64,000 nt of DNA from Oscillospiraceae bacterium (GTDB taxonomy: Bacteria; Bacillota; Clostridia; Oscillospirales; Oscillospiraceae), in NCBI GenBank assembly GCA_020025595.1, contig JAHHRV010000004.1, forward strand, positions 1-64,000. Direction: 5' to 3'. Of this stretch, positions 1 through 9,017 are shown one piece after another. The translations under genes were made by a program, and so were the position numbers. The notes under the pieces are model-generated. The model was not told the origin of the DNA. It was given only the letters and a program-made list of their open reading frames with translations, and made no database searches. Position 1 is the stretch's first letter, and every line of letters starts with the position of its first letter.

Positions 1-1226
1 TTGGGCTTATCTGCTCTGGGCTTATCCGTCCGGGGCTTGTCGGTTCTGGCCTTTTCTGCATGAGGCTTGTCCGTTTTGGGCTTTTCACTTCTGGGCTGCT
101 CCGGGGTGTTCTGCGCCTTGGGATTGTTTCTGGGGCGGCGATTGCGGCGGCTCCGGTTCTCCTGAGGCTGTTCTGCACGCTCCTGCTGAGCAGGCTGGGC
201 AGGCTTGTCCTGCTCCGGCTCCTCTACCACAGAATCGGTACGGTAGCGGAAACGAACAGGCTCCAGCAGACTGGGTTCTTCCTCCTCCTGCTTCTTCGGG
301 CGCTTTCCGGAGCCGGAAATGGGAGCCAGATCTGCGGGAATGGGGGGATCATTCTTCTTTGCCTTGCCGTTGCGCAGGACACAGATATCGCAGTTGGAAT
401 AGCAGCCGCAGCTTTCGGGGTTCTCTTCCATGCGCACCTTGACGCTCTGGCGCAGCAGATTTACATCCACCACAGTGCCACGGCCGTCGGGGGTATCGAC
501 AAAGGAGTCCGCCTTGGGGCTGTTGCGAATCAGGTCTTCATAGGCCTCCTGCTCGTATTTCAGGCAGCACATCAGTCTGCCGCAGGTGCCGGAAATCTTG
601 GTAGGATTCAGAGAAAGGTTCTGAGTTTTTGCCATTTTGATGGAAACCGGCTGGAAATCATCCAAAAACTGTGCACAGCAGAAGGGTCTTCCGCAGATGC
701 CCAGGCCGCCCACCATCTTTGCCTTGTCCCGGACGCCGATCTGGCGCAGCTCGATACGGGTGTGGAAGATGCCTGCCAGGTTCTTGACCAGTTCCCGGAA
801 GTCCACACGCTCGTCAGCGGTGAAGAAAAACAGGATCTTGCTGCCGTCGAAGGCATATTCTGCGCTGACCAGCTGCATATCCAGGCCATGCTCGATGATC
901 TTCTGGGCGCAGATATCGTGGGCACGCTTTTCCTTCTGGCGGTTTTCCAGAACCGTCTTTTCATCCTGGGCGTTTGCAAGGCGAATGACCTTGCGCAGCG
1001 GTGCAACCACATCTTTTTCAGACACCATATGATTTCCGCCGGTGCAGATACCATATTCGGGGCCTCTTGCAGTTTCGATGATCAGGTGTTCTCCGGCACA
1101 GATCCGCATACCGTCAGGATCAAAAAAGTAAATCTTCTGGCCCGGTCGGAACTGAATGTCCACTACCTCCACCTGGACAGGAAGGGACTGTTCGGTTTCC
1201 TCAGGGGTCACAATTGTCTCGTCCAT
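1..1226 (-). CDS. ricT: RicT (YaaT) PSP1-domain protein, 3' end beyond the window
   Basis: About 408 codons are visible from the ATG at 1226; no stop is reached, so the C-terminus is missing. The PSP1 domain carries the diagnostic cysteine clusters CGRPFCC (residues 178-184) and CGRLMCC (215-221), then a third cluster C-G-C-x3-C-x2-C near 273-282. In Bacillus, RicT forms the Y-complex with RicA and RicF, holds Fe-S clusters and controls RNase Y-dependent mRNA maturation; that role is transferred by family. After residue 290 the protein becomes a charged, proline-rich tail with tandem K-x-D-K-P-type units, longer than in B. subtilis. It follows holB by 17 bp on the same strand, a common Firmicutes gene order. 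The long plus-strand open frame over it is a shadow. Confidence 0.9.
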   Translation of the reverse strand, partial: MDETIVTPEETEQSLPVQVEVVDIQFRPGQKIYFFDPDGMRICAGEHLIIETARGPEYGICTGGNHMVSEKDVVAPLRKVIRLANAQDEKTVLENRQKEKRAHDICAQKIIEHGLDMQLVSAEYAFDGSKILFFFTADERVDFRELVKNLAGIFHTRIELRQIGVRDKAKMVGGLGICGRPFCCAQFLDDFQPVSIKMAKTQNLSLNPTKISGTCGRLMCCLKYEQEAYEDLIRNSPKADSFVDTPDGRGTVVDVNLLRQSVKVRMEENPESCGCYSNCDICVLRNGKAKKNDPPIPADLAPISGSGKRPKKQEEEEPSLLEPVRFRYRTDSVVEEPEQDKPAQPAQQERAEQPQENRSRRNRRPRNNPKAQNTPEQPRSEKPKTDKPHAEKARTDKPRTDKPRADKP

Positions 1227-1243
1227 GATATTCTCCTTAAATG

Positions 1244-2194
1244 TTATCGCAAGGCCCAGGAAAGCCAGCCGCACACGGCGGCGCAGGATACATTTCCCTG
1301 GGCATATTCAATGGCTTTTTTCAAATGATTGGCTGCTGTCATCAGTTCTGACATATTCCGGGCGGACGCAGCCTCTCCCGCCTCGGGTACCACCGCCGGC
1401 AGTCCGGAGCGGCAGATCATAGCCTGTTCGATCAGCTCCAGCCACTCGGTAAGCACCGGGATCAGTGAATCACGCTTCCACTTCTCCATGGGAACCAGCA
1501 GCTGCACCAGTCCGTATGCGTCCCGCGCACCGTAGACCTTTGCAAAACGCACCGTTTCTTCGGAAATGGTGTTGCCTGAGAGCAGCGCTCTTGCCTGACC
1601 CAGATAGCCGCCGCTGCGCAGCATGGCAGCAGACAGGGTCTGCGCATCCGCCTGGGGAAATTCCGCCGAAAGCTGGGTTCTCAGCAGCTGCTCCGGCAGC
1701 GCCTGCAGCTTCAGCTCCACGCAGCGGGAACGCACCGTGGGCAGCAGCTTGTCGGGATTGTCGGCAATCAGCAGGAACACACCGTAAGAGGGCGGTTCTT
1801 CCAACACCTTCAGCAGGGCATTCTGTCCCGGAAGGCCCATATCCTGCGCCCTTGGGAACAGATAGATCTTGCGGTCTCCCTCGTTGGGCCGGATGAACAT
1901 ATCCGCACGGGCCTGACGAATCAGATCAACAGGGACAGTTTTCTTCTCCGGGTCGTCAATCACCAGATAGTCCGGGTGGGTATGTGACAGCACCTTTCGG
2001 CAGCTGCGGCACACACCGCAGGGGCCATTCTCCTCCTGACACAGCATCCCGGCGGCGATTAGATCCGCCAGTGTGTGTCTGCCGGAGCCTTCAGGGCCGG
2101 AAATCAGATAGAAATGGGAGAGCATATGCTTTTTCCGGGCAGAAATCAGGTTGTGCTTCAGCTGTTCGTTGCCCAAAAGCGCTTCAAACCCCAT
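1244..2194 (-). CDS. holB: DNA polymerase III subunit delta'
   Basis: The 316-residue protein is a clamp-loader AAA+ subunit. A Walker A-like GPEGSGRHT lies at residues 33-41, a four-cysteine zinc module at C52, C59, C62 and C65, and the SRC motif (within TVRSRC, about residue 155) that contacts the neighbouring ATPase subunit. The length suits HolB rather than the much longer tau/gamma subunit. It acts in loading the beta clamp at the replication fork. The gene is directly upstream of ricT on the same strand, as in many Firmicutes. A plausible SD (GGAGG, about 2200-2206) precedes the ATG at 2194. Confidence 0.92.
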   Translation of the reverse strand: MGFEALLGNEQLKHNLISARKKHMLSHFYLISGPEGSGRHTLADLIAAGMLCQEENGPCGVCRSCRKVLSHTHPDYLVIDDPEKKTVPVDLIRQARADMFIRPNEGDRKIYLFPRAQDMGLPGQNALLKVLEEPPSYGVFLLIADNPDKLLPTVRSRCVELKLQALPEQLLRTQLSAEFPQADAQTLSAAMLRSGGYLGQARALLSGNTISEETVRFAKVYGARDAYGLVQLLVPMEKWKRDSLIPVLTEWLELIEQAMICRSGLPAVVPEAGEAASARNMSELMTAANHLKKAIEYAQGNVSCAAVCGWLSWALR

Positions 2195-2355
2195 GCAGAT
2201 TTCCTCCCTTTTCCGTGATATTCTTTCACGCTCCTTATTATATCACAGTTTTTTCAATATGCTATCTTTTTTTCTTTTCAAATTCCGGTTCGACGGCTTT
2301 CTGCGAAAATCCCCCCGGTCCTGCCACTATACTTTAATGGAAAGGAGTGTATCAT

Positions 2356-2808
2356 ATGGATCAGATCAATCAAGTTCAGGCTCAACGCGTCTGGCAGCGG
2401 GTACGCGGATCGGAGCAAGCCAGCCCCGAAGTGACATTATCCGCTTTAATTACCGACGAATGGGAAGACGCCACCACATACTTACAGCTTTCCAAGAAAT
2501 TGTGCGGAAGAGAAAGTGCCATTTTATACAAGATGTTTCAGCAGGAGCAGGCCCACTGTTCCTGCCTGAAGGGAATCTACACCATCGCCACGGGAAACAA
2601 ACCCGCCCTGCCGAAGGTCACACCGGTCCACGGCCCCATCGAGCAGATCCTCAGGAACAGCTACGGCCGGGAGATGCGGGCTGTGAATGCCTACGATGCA
2701 AGAAGCCAGGACCCGGAGTACGGTCATGTTTTTATCAAGCTGCGGGACCAGGAGCAGGAGCACTGCCGACTGATTCTGGAGCTGATCGGATCACTGTCAA
2801 AAAAATAG
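2356..2808 (+). CDS. Ferritin-like (rubrerythrin-type) di-iron protein
   Basis: A 150-residue all-helical protein. Two E-x-x-H pairs (EQAH, EQEH), an earlier DEWEDA acidic segment and YGREMRA match the four-helix ferritin-like carboxylate-bridged di-iron pattern. There is no C-terminal rubredoxin Cys4 domain, so it is a short rubrerythrin/ferritin-like protein, probably for peroxide or oxygen detoxification. The start at 2356 is chosen because AAGGAG lies 8 nt upstream; the in-frame GTG at 2347 overlaps that SD. It is monocistronic, ended by a strong terminator at 2811. The exact subfamily cannot be fixed by eye. Confidence 0.75.
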   Translation: MDQINQVQAQRVWQRVRGSEQASPEVTLSALITDEWEDATTYLQLSKKLCGRESAILYKMFQQEQAHCSCLKGIYTIATGNKPALPKVTPVHGPIEQILRNSYGREMRAVNAYDARSQDPEYGHVFIKLRDQEQEHCRLILELIGSLSKK

Positions 2809-2810
2809 GA

Positions 2811-2842
2811 AAAAATGCCGCCTGCCCGGGCGGCATTTTTTT
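2811..2842 (+). terminator. Intrinsic terminator after the ferritin-like gene
   Basis: GCCGCC-tgccc-GGGCGGC-type stem preceded by an A run and followed by seven Ts, three bases after the stop. Confidence 0.9.
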
Positions 2843-2882
2843 ACAATCGTCGATATCTGCAACATCTATATAGATAATGATA

Positions 2883-2910
2883 TTGCCTTTTTACCCAATC
2901 GTGATATAAT
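2883..2910 (+). promoter_or_regulatory. Sigma-A-type promoter for the kinase-nagA operon
   Basis: TTGCCT (2883-2888), 16-bp spacer, TATAAT (2905-2910); the start codon follows 53 bp later with AGGAGG as SD. Confidence 0.65.
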
Positions 2911-2963
2911 TTACATTAAGAAATTGTGCATACCAACGATATGTATTACAAGGAGGACCTAAT

Positions 2964-4346
2964 ATGCAGTATTTAGGCGTTAACTACGAAATGAAAAATT
3001 CCCCCATTCTGGACCCCGGCTTCATTCCCTTCGGTGTGTGGTCTGAGGCTTACCTCAAGGGTGCAGAAAAGCCCCTGGCTATCGCAGTTGAGCGCGATCA
3101 GGGCAAGGTTTCCGTTCACCACACCTTCATCCACGGCACTGCCGAAATGGCCGATGCTGACTACCGCTATGTCGAGCGTTATGTGAAGTTCCTGCTGTGG
3201 TCTATCGGCGGCTTCCGCGTTTCTATCTGCGGCTGCTCCGAGATCGCAAAGAAGCTCCAGGCCGCTTACTCCGAAAACGGCGAGCGCTCCTTCGACTACG
3301 ATTTCTTCTTCAAGCTGTACGAAAAGCACCTGGAAATCATTGATCTGCCTCTGGATCAGTGCCCCGAGACCAACGAGCAGGCTATGCCCATCGGCGGTCA
3401 TCTGGACGGCTGCCGCATCGGCTTTGATGCAGGCGGATCCGACCGTAAGGTTTCCGCTGTCATCGACGGCGAGTGCGTCTACTCCGAAGAAGTTGTCTGG
3501 TACCCCAAGCTGAACGAGGATCCCACCTATCAGTTCAACGGCATTGTGGAAGCCATGAAGACCGCTGCTTCCAAGATGCCCAGAGTTGACGCCATCGGTG
3601 TTTCCTCTGCCGGTACCTTCATCGGCAATGCTCCCATGATCTCCAGCATCTTCTACAAGGTTCCCCGCAGTCGCTGGGACGAGGTCAAGACCGTTTTCGA
3701 CCGTGCTGCTGCTGAAATCGGCGATGTTCCCTGTGTCGTTGCAAACGACGGCGACGTTTCCGCTCTGGCCGGTGCTATGGGCCTGAACAAGGGCAACATC
3801 ATGGGTCTGGCCATGGGTACTTCCGAGGCTGTCGGCTATGTCGACAAGGACAAGAACGTCAAGGGCTGGATCTCCGAGCTGGCCTTCGCACCCGTTGACC
3901 TGAATCCCGATGCAATGCAGGACGAGTGGTCCACCGACTTCGGTGTTGGCTGCAAGTACTTCTCTCAGGACGCTGTCATCAAGCTGGCACCCCGTGCCGG
4001 CATCGAGCTGGATCCCGAGCTGGCTCCCGCTCAGAAGCTGAAGGTCGTTCAGGGCCTGATGGAAGCAGATGACGAGAGAGCTCAGAAGATCTTCCACGAC
4101 ATCGGCGTTTACCTGGCCTACGCTGTGGTGCAGTATTCCCACTTCTATGACATCGAGCACCTGATGTGCATGGGTCGTGTTCTGTCCGGCAAGGGCGGCG
4201 ACATGATCCTGGAGGTCTCCAACAAGGTTCTGGCTGAAGAGTTCCCGGAGCTTGCAAAGAAGTGCGAGATCATCGCTCCCGACGAGAACACCCGCCGTGT
4301 CGGTCAGGCTGTGGCTGCTGCATCTCTGCCCGAATTGCGTAAATAA
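2964..4346 (+). CDS. ASKHA/ROK-like sugar kinase family protein (putative amino-sugar kinase)
   Basis: A 460-residue protein whose C-terminal two thirds has an actin-like ATPase layout: phosphate-1-like GFDAGGSDRK near residue 157, GVSSAG, the ROK-like catalytic AxxDGDVSALAG segment near 259, and GLAMGTSEA near 280. The first ~150 residues form an extra domain that I do not recognise, making it longer than ordinary ROK kinases (about 300). It is followed 64 bp later by nagA in the same orientation, which suggests it phosphorylates GlcNAc, glucosamine or a related sugar. A G+C-rich hairpin (4358-4387) lies between the genes and may tune nagA expression. Substrate is inferred from context only; a ROK-type regulator without DNA-binding domain is the alternative. 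Confidence 0.65.
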   Translation: MQYLGVNYEMKNSPILDPGFIPFGVWSEAYLKGAEKPLAIAVERDQGKVSVHHTFIHGTAEMADADYRYVERYVKFLLWSIGGFRVSICGCSEIAKKLQAAYSENGERSFDYDFFFKLYEKHLEIIDLPLDQCPETNEQAMPIGGHLDGCRIGFDAGGSDRKVSAVIDGECVYSEEVVWYPKLNEDPTYQFNGIVEAMKTAASKMPRVDAIGVSSAGTFIGNAPMISSIFYKVPRSRWDEVKTVFDRAAAEIGDVPCVVANDGDVSALAGAMGLNKGNIMGLAMGTSEAVGYVDKDKNVKGWISELAFAPVDLNPDAMQDEWSTDFGVGCKYFSQDAVIKLAPRAGIELDPELAPAQKLKVVQGLMEADDERAQKIFHDIGVYLAYAVVQYSHFYDIEHLMCMGRVLSGKGGDMILEVSNKVLAEEFPELAKKCEIIAPDENTRRVGQAVAAASLPELRK

Positions 4347-4410
4347 ATAAGATTCCCGCTTCCCGGGGCCTGTCCGGCCTCGGGAAAGATTATTTAGGAG
4401 GAAATATTCA

Positions 4411-5538
4411 ATGTTCTATAAGAATGCCAGAATTTTCACCGGTGATTTTCAGTTCCATACCGGCGCTTTTGAAGTGGTAGACGGCAAGTTCGGCGCTGTC
4501 CTGCCCGAAAATGTTCCCGAAGACGCCATCGACCTGAAGGGCGCCACCGTCATTCCCGGTCTGATTGAAGTTCACAGCCACGGCAACTGCAACCACGACT
4601 TCTCCGACGGCGACTACGAAGGTCTGAAGGCCATGGCAAAGTATTTTCTTTCCTGCGGCGTAACTTCCTTTGCTCCCGCTTCCATGACCCTGCCCTATGA
4701 TGTCCTGTCCAAGGCATTCGCCACCGGCCGCAAGCTGGCAGACGAGCGTCCCGAGGGCTGCTCTGTCCTGCGCGGCATCAACATGGAGGGCCCCTACTTC
4801 TCCATGAAGAAGAAGGGTGCACAGAACGCCGCCTACATCAAGGACCCCGATTTCGACGGTTTCAAGAAGCTGTACGATGACTGCGGCGGTCTGATCCGCA
4901 TTGTGGATCTGGCTCCCGAGCTGCCCGGCGCTGTGGAGTTCACCGAAAAGGCCAGCAAGCTGTGTACCGTTTCCGTGGCCCACACCGACACCGACTATGA
5001 CCACGCCCGTGCTGTCTTCGATGCCGGCGCTACCCACATGACCCACCTGTATAACGCTATGCCCGGTGTCCATCACCGCAACCCCGGCCCCATTCCTGCC
5101 GGCAACGAGACTCCCGGCGTTCAGGCAGAGATCATCTGCGACGGCCTGCACATTCATCCCGCTTCCGTCCGTCTGGCATTTACCATGTTTAAGGACCGCA
5201 TGGTCGTCATCTCCGACTCCGGCCGCTGCGCCGGTATGCCCGAGGGCACCGAGTTCGATCTGGGCGGCCAGACCGCATGGGTCAAGGGCGGCGTTGGTCG
5301 TCTGGCAGACGGCACCATCTCCTGCTCCGCTACCAATATGTGGAACTGCCTGACCAACTGCATCAGCTGGAACATTCCCGAGGAAGAGGTCATCCGTGCC
5401 TGCACCTACAACCCCGCAAAGGCTCTGGGCGCAGAGAACGAGGTCGGCTCCATCGAAACCGGCAAGGTTGCAGACTTCCTGGTCATCACCGGCAACTACG
5501 AAGACAAGCGTGTCTTCCTGGCCGGCAAGGAAATCTAA
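4411..5538 (+). CDS. nagA: N-acetylglucosamine-6-phosphate deacetylase
   Basis: A 375-residue amidohydrolase with the family landmarks in order: EVHSHG (H55, H57), NMEGPYF, the metal-binding histidines of VAHTDTD and THLYNAM, the substrate segment IICDGLHIHP, and the catalytic aspartate in VISDSG. It converts GlcNAc-6-phosphate to glucosamine-6-phosphate and acetate in the cytoplasm. It would process the product of MurQ from the MurNAc operon at 50.6 kb and any GlcNAc-6P made by the upstream kinase. SD AGGAGG lies upstream of ATG 4411. No nagB is present in the window. Confidence 0.93.
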   Translation: MFYKNARIFTGDFQFHTGAFEVVDGKFGAVLPENVPEDAIDLKGATVIPGLIEVHSHGNCNHDFSDGDYEGLKAMAKYFLSCGVTSFAPASMTLPYDVLSKAFATGRKLADERPEGCSVLRGINMEGPYFSMKKKGAQNAAYIKDPDFDGFKKLYDDCGGLIRIVDLAPELPGAVEFTEKASKLCTVSVAHTDTDYDHARAVFDAGATHMTHLYNAMPGVHHRNPGPIPAGNETPGVQAEIICDGLHIHPASVRLAFTMFKDRMVVISDSGRCAGMPEGTEFDLGGQTAWVKGGVGRLADGTISCSATNMWNCLTNCISWNIPEEEVIRACTYNPAKALGAENEVGSIETGKVADFLVITGNYEDKRVFLAGKEI

Positions 5539-5549
5539 TACATATTTTC

Positions 5550-5584
5550 ACTCCCGGCAAGCTGCGTCTTGCCGGGAGTTTTTT
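5550..5584 (+). terminator. Terminator after nagA
   Basis: Perfect 12-bp stem ACTCCCGGCAAG / CTTGCCGGGAGT with a 6-nt loop and a T5 tract. Confidence 0.93.
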
Positions 5585-5597
5585 CGCCCCGTTCCTT

Positions 5598-5626
5598 TTG
5601 ACACGCTGTAAAAACTGTGCTATATT
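5598..5626 (+). promoter_or_regulatory. Sigma-A-type promoter for tldD-pmbA
   Basis: TTGACA (5598-5603), 17-bp spacer, TATATT (5621-5626), 34 bp before the tldD start. Confidence 0.75.
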
Positions 5627-5659
5627 GTGACCATAAATCAACTGGAAAGGACTGTTTCT

Positions 5660-7045
5660 ATGCTGGATAAAAAAATGATGTCAGAGCTGATTGCCATCGT
5701 GCTCCATGGCGGTGCCGATTTCGTGGAAATCTTCTCTGAATACTCTAAAAATAACCGCATTAGCTATGCCAACCGCAAGATCGAATTCGTCACTGATAAG
5801 ATTATCAGCGGCGTGGGCATCCGCGGCTTCGTCGGTACCAAGACCTACTTTGCCTGCACCACCGATCTGACCCCCTCCGGTCTCAGAGCCTGCGCCAACC
5901 GCGTCGCTCAGGCTGTAGGCTCCCCTGTGGACCGCATTGCTGATTTCTGCCTGACCGAGCGCATCAACCCCAACATTCACCCCATCAAGACCGTTCCCTT
6001 CGATGTTCCGGCATCCGTCCGGGCAGACCTGCTGCGCAGCGGCTGTGCCAAGGCATATGACGCTGACGAAAAGATCATCCAGGTCAACGGCAACCTGATG
6101 GCATACGACAAATCCTTTGTGGTTGCCAACTCCGAAGGTCTTTACACCTCTGACCGTCAGATCCGCACCCGGATGTCCGTGGCTGCCATCGCATCCAACG
6201 GCACAGAAAACCAGGAAGGCTCCAGCTCTCCCGGACGCAGCATGGGTCTTGAGCTGTTTGAGAAGATCTCTCCCGAGTCCATCGGCGCAGAAGCTGCCCG
6301 CCAGGCTCTTGTGAATCTGCGCGCAGTTCCCTGCCCCTCCGGCCTGATGCCCGTTGCCATTGAAAACGGCTTCGGCGGCGTTATCTTCCACGAGGCCTGC
6401 GGTCACTCCCTGGAGGCCTCTGCTGTAGGTATCGGCATGAGCCAGATGACCGGCAAGCTGGGCCAGCAGATCGCCAACCCCAAGGTCACCGCCATCGACG
6501 ACGGCACCATCCCCAACGCCTGGGGCTCCTGCAACATCGACGACGAGGGCAACCCCATGCAGCGCCGTGTGCTGATTGAAAACGGCATTCTCAAGTCCTA
6601 TATGATCGACCGGCTGGGCTCCCGCCGGATGGATATGCCCCACACCGCCTCCGGTCGCCGTCAGGACTACTCCTTCGAGACCACTTCCCGTATGACCAAT
6701 ACCTTCATCGACAACGGCCCCGACAAGAACGAGGATATCATCGCCTCCATCGATAACGGCATCTATGCCGCAGCTATGGGCGGCGGCAGCGTCAACCCCT
6801 TCACCGGTTCCTTCAACTTCTCCGTCCGTGAGGGTTACATGATCCGCAACGGCAAGATCTGCGAACCGGTCCGCGGCGCAAGCCTCATTGGTACCGGCAG
6901 CGAAGTCATTCAGAAGATCGACATGGTCGGTCAGAATCTGGATACCGCTCAGGGTATGTGCGGCTCCTCCAGCGGCAGCGTTCCCACCGATGTTGGTCAG
7001 CCTCTGCTGCGTGTGAGCGAGATCACCGTTGGCGGACAGGCATGA
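5660..7045 (+). CDS. tldD: TldD metalloprotease subunit
   Basis: A 461-residue protein of the TldD/PmbA (modulator of DNA gyrase) family. The zinc site FHEACGHSLEAS (HExxxH) is near residue 244, and the C-terminal GGSV-NPFTGSFNF and GSEV segments are typical. In E. coli TldD/TldE degrade unfolded peptides and process microcin B17 and CcdA; that function is family knowledge. ATG 5660 is chosen because AAAGG lies 10 nt upstream, while the alternative start at 5627 lacks an SD and sits at the predicted transcription start. It is followed 17 bp later by its partner pmbA, so the heterodimer is likely co-expressed. Confidence 0.9.
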   Translation: MLDKKMMSELIAIVLHGGADFVEIFSEYSKNNRISYANRKIEFVTDKIISGVGIRGFVGTKTYFACTTDLTPSGLRACANRVAQAVGSPVDRIADFCLTERINPNIHPIKTVPFDVPASVRADLLRSGCAKAYDADEKIIQVNGNLMAYDKSFVVANSEGLYTSDRQIRTRMSVAAIASNGTENQEGSSSPGRSMGLELFEKISPESIGAEAARQALVNLRAVPCPSGLMPVAIENGFGGVIFHEACGHSLEASAVGIGMSQMTGKLGQQIANPKVTAIDDGTIPNAWGSCNIDDEGNPMQRRVLIENGILKSYMIDRLGSRRMDMPHTASGRRQDYSFETTSRMTNTFIDNGPDKNEDIIASIDNGIYAAAMGGGSVNPFTGSFNFSVREGYMIRNGKICEPVRGASLIGTGSEVIQKIDMVGQNLDTAQGMCGSSSGSVPTDVGQPLLRVSEITVGGQA

Positions 7046-7062
7046 GGAAAGGAGAATTGGCT

Positions 7063-8379
7063 ATGAATACCGAAGCAATTAAGACCGCTGTGTCCCAGGC
7101 CGCCGCAGAACTGGGCGTCCAGGACTATGAAATCAGCATTTCCACCGAGGAAAGCGCCGGTGCAGAGGCACTCAAGGACGAAATCTCCTCTGTCACCTAC
7201 TCCCGTTCCAGCACCATGCAGGTCAGATGCGTAAAGGGCGGCAAGTCCGGCTACGCAACCAGCGAGCTGGTCACCCCCGAAGCTGCCGCAGAACTTGTTT
7301 CCCTGGCTTGCGACAACGCCGCTGTCATCGATGACGAAGACACTGTGGGCCTGTTTGAAGGCTCCAAAGAATATACCGCCGTTTCTGACCATGCAGAGGC
7401 TCTGCCCAGTGCCGACGACATGAAATCTCACGCTCTGGAATTGCAGAAAATGGTCTATGATGCATCCGACAAGATCGTTGACGGCACCCAGTGCGCCGTT
7501 CAGGGTCTGTCTGTCAGCAGTGCGCTGATGAATTCCGCCGGACTGGATGTGAACTATGACTGCTCTCTGGTTTACCGTGTGGTCTCCGCCGCTGTCAAGG
7601 ACGGCGAAGAAGCTTCCGACGATTACCGCATCATTCCTCTTGACAAGGAAGATGCTCAGGTCAGCGTGGACAAGGCGGTACAGGGCGCTCTGAGCAAGCT
7701 GGGCGCAGAATCCGTAGACTCCGGCAAGTACAATGTGATCATGGACTCCAGCACGGTGCGCAGCCTGCTGTCCACCTATGCAGATGTGTTCTCCGCCAGA
7801 AGTGCCTATATGAAGACCACTTTGCTTGCAGGCAAGGAAGGTCAGGCAGTCGCCAGCCCTCTGGTGACTCTGGTAGACGACCCCTTCTACCCTGAAAAGT
7901 TCGGTCATTGCCCCTTTGACGGCGAAGGCGTGGCAGTTTACACCAAGAACATCATCGAAAAGGGCGAGCTGAAGACGCTGCTTTACAACCGGATGTATGC
8001 AAAGCTGCTGGGCAAGGAAACCACCGGCAACGCAAGCGATGCAAAGCACATCGAGCCCAAGGGTCTGTATGTGGCTCCCGGCGAGTACACCGCCGAGGCT
8101 CTGATGGCCAAGCTGGGCAACGGCCTGTACATCACCGACCTGAACGGCCTGCACGCAGGTGCCAATGTTCAGTCCGGCGACTTCTCCCTGCAGGCTGCGG
8201 GCTTCCTGGTGGAAAACGGCAAGAAGTCCCGCCCCGTGAAGAACATCACCATCGCCGACAACTTCTTCAACATTCTGAAGAAAGTGGATGCCATTTCCGA
8301 TACCGTGGTATTCGGCACTGGCTCCGACTTCGGCGCTCCCGAAATCCTCTTCACCGACATCAGCGTGTCCGGCAAATAA
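7063..8379 (+). CDS. pmbA: PmbA/TldE partner protease subunit
   Basis: A 438-residue PmbA/TldE homologue that lacks the HExxxH zinc motif of TldD but shares the fold, ending with the characteristic FGAPEILFTDISVSGK tail. It forms the non-catalytic half of the TldD/E heterodimer. The ATG at 7063 has GGAGA 8 nt upstream; a longer frame from 6958 would overlap tldD and is not supported. No RiPP precursor or microcin gene is visible nearby, so general peptide turnover is as likely as peptide maturation. Confidence 0.88.
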   Translation: MNTEAIKTAVSQAAAELGVQDYEISISTEESAGAEALKDEISSVTYSRSSTMQVRCVKGGKSGYATSELVTPEAAAELVSLACDNAAVIDDEDTVGLFEGSKEYTAVSDHAEALPSADDMKSHALELQKMVYDASDKIVDGTQCAVQGLSVSSALMNSAGLDVNYDCSLVYRVVSAAVKDGEEASDDYRIIPLDKEDAQVSVDKAVQGALSKLGAESVDSGKYNVIMDSSTVRSLLSTYADVFSARSAYMKTTLLAGKEGQAVASPLVTLVDDPFYPEKFGHCPFDGEGVAVYTKNIIEKGELKTLLYNRMYAKLLGKETTGNASDAKHIEPKGLYVAPGEYTAEALMAKLGNGLYITDLNGLHAGANVQSGDFSLQAAGFLVENGKKSRPVKNITIADNFFNILKKVDAISDTVVFGTGSDFGAPEILFTDISVSGK

Positions 8380-8410
8380 TGAGATCACCACTTTGACACA
8401 ATATTCTCAA

Positions 8411-8442
8411 AAAACGGCGTGACCTAAGTCACGCCGTTTTCT
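8411..8442 (+). terminator. Terminator after pmbA
   Basis: Perfect 13-bp stem AAAACGGCGTGAC / GTCACGCCGTTTT with CTAA loop. Confidence 0.9.
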
Positions 8443-8520
8443 TATGCTCACAAAATCAGGAGATTATATCCCCCATGCAGTAATGATTGGTTAAGGCCAT
8501 TACCAGCTGTGCATCATTGC

Positions 8521-8555
8521 AAAAAAGCCGTTGACTTTTGTGTCAACGGCTTTTT
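8521..8555 (-). terminator. Terminator for the TM2/DUF2752 gene pair
   Basis: GCCGTTGAC / GTCAACGGC stem flanked by A6 and T5; on the minus strand it follows the stop of the TM2 gene. Confidence 0.85.
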
Positions 8556-8598
8556 CGATTATTCTACAATATGTTCGGTTGTTTCTTCCGCGACTATA

Positions 8599-9006
8599 TT
8601 AGTCCTTCAGAGGAACGCCCTTGCCATCAGTGTCAATGGAACCGGTAAGAATCATAATACCTTCAATCAAGCCCCAAATACCACTGATAAAGCTGCCGAA
8701 GCCACAGGTCAGCAGCGTAATGAGCAGCTGTGCGAGTGCCTTACCTGTGTTGCCCAGATAAAAATTATGGACGCCAAGTCCTCCCAGGAAAATACCCAAA
8801 AGACCTGCTGCCATTTTGGACTTCTGCTCGCCCTGAGGAACAGGAGGAGTCAAAGCTGTGCCGCAGTTTACACAGCACGAAGCATGGGGATCTGTTGCTG
8901 CACCGCAGTTGGGACAGTACGAGGAACACTTTCCGACTGCCACACCACATTTAACGCAAACCGATGCGTTGGGATCAATTTCTGAGCCGCAATTTCTACA
9001 AAACAT
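8599..9006 (-). CDS. Zinc-ribbon and TM2 domain membrane protein
   Basis: A 135-residue protein. Two short zinc ribbons occupy the N-terminus (CRNCG...CVKCG, then CPNCG...CVNCG, residues about 3-50). The remainder is a TM2 domain: two hydrophobic helices joined by a short turn, with the family signature GGLGVHNFYLG. TM2 proteins are membrane proteins of unknown function. The ATG at 9006 has AAGGAGGAT just upstream and the start lies 12 bp after the stop of the DUF2752 gene, so the two are one transcription unit; this pairing recurs in Clostridia. Confidence 0.85.
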   Translation of the reverse strand: MFCRNCGSEIDPNASVCVKCGVAVGKCSSYCPNCGAATDPHASCCVNCGTALTPPVPQGEQKSKMAAGLLGIFLGGLGVHNFYLGNTGKALAQLLITLLTCGFGSFISGIWGLIEGIMILTGSIDTDGKGVPLKD

Positions 9007-9017
9007 TGTAATCCTCC

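Noticed and set aside
60..1328. 422-codon plus-strand frame at the left edge
   Set aside because: Antisense to ricT, whose Cys clusters are diagnostic.
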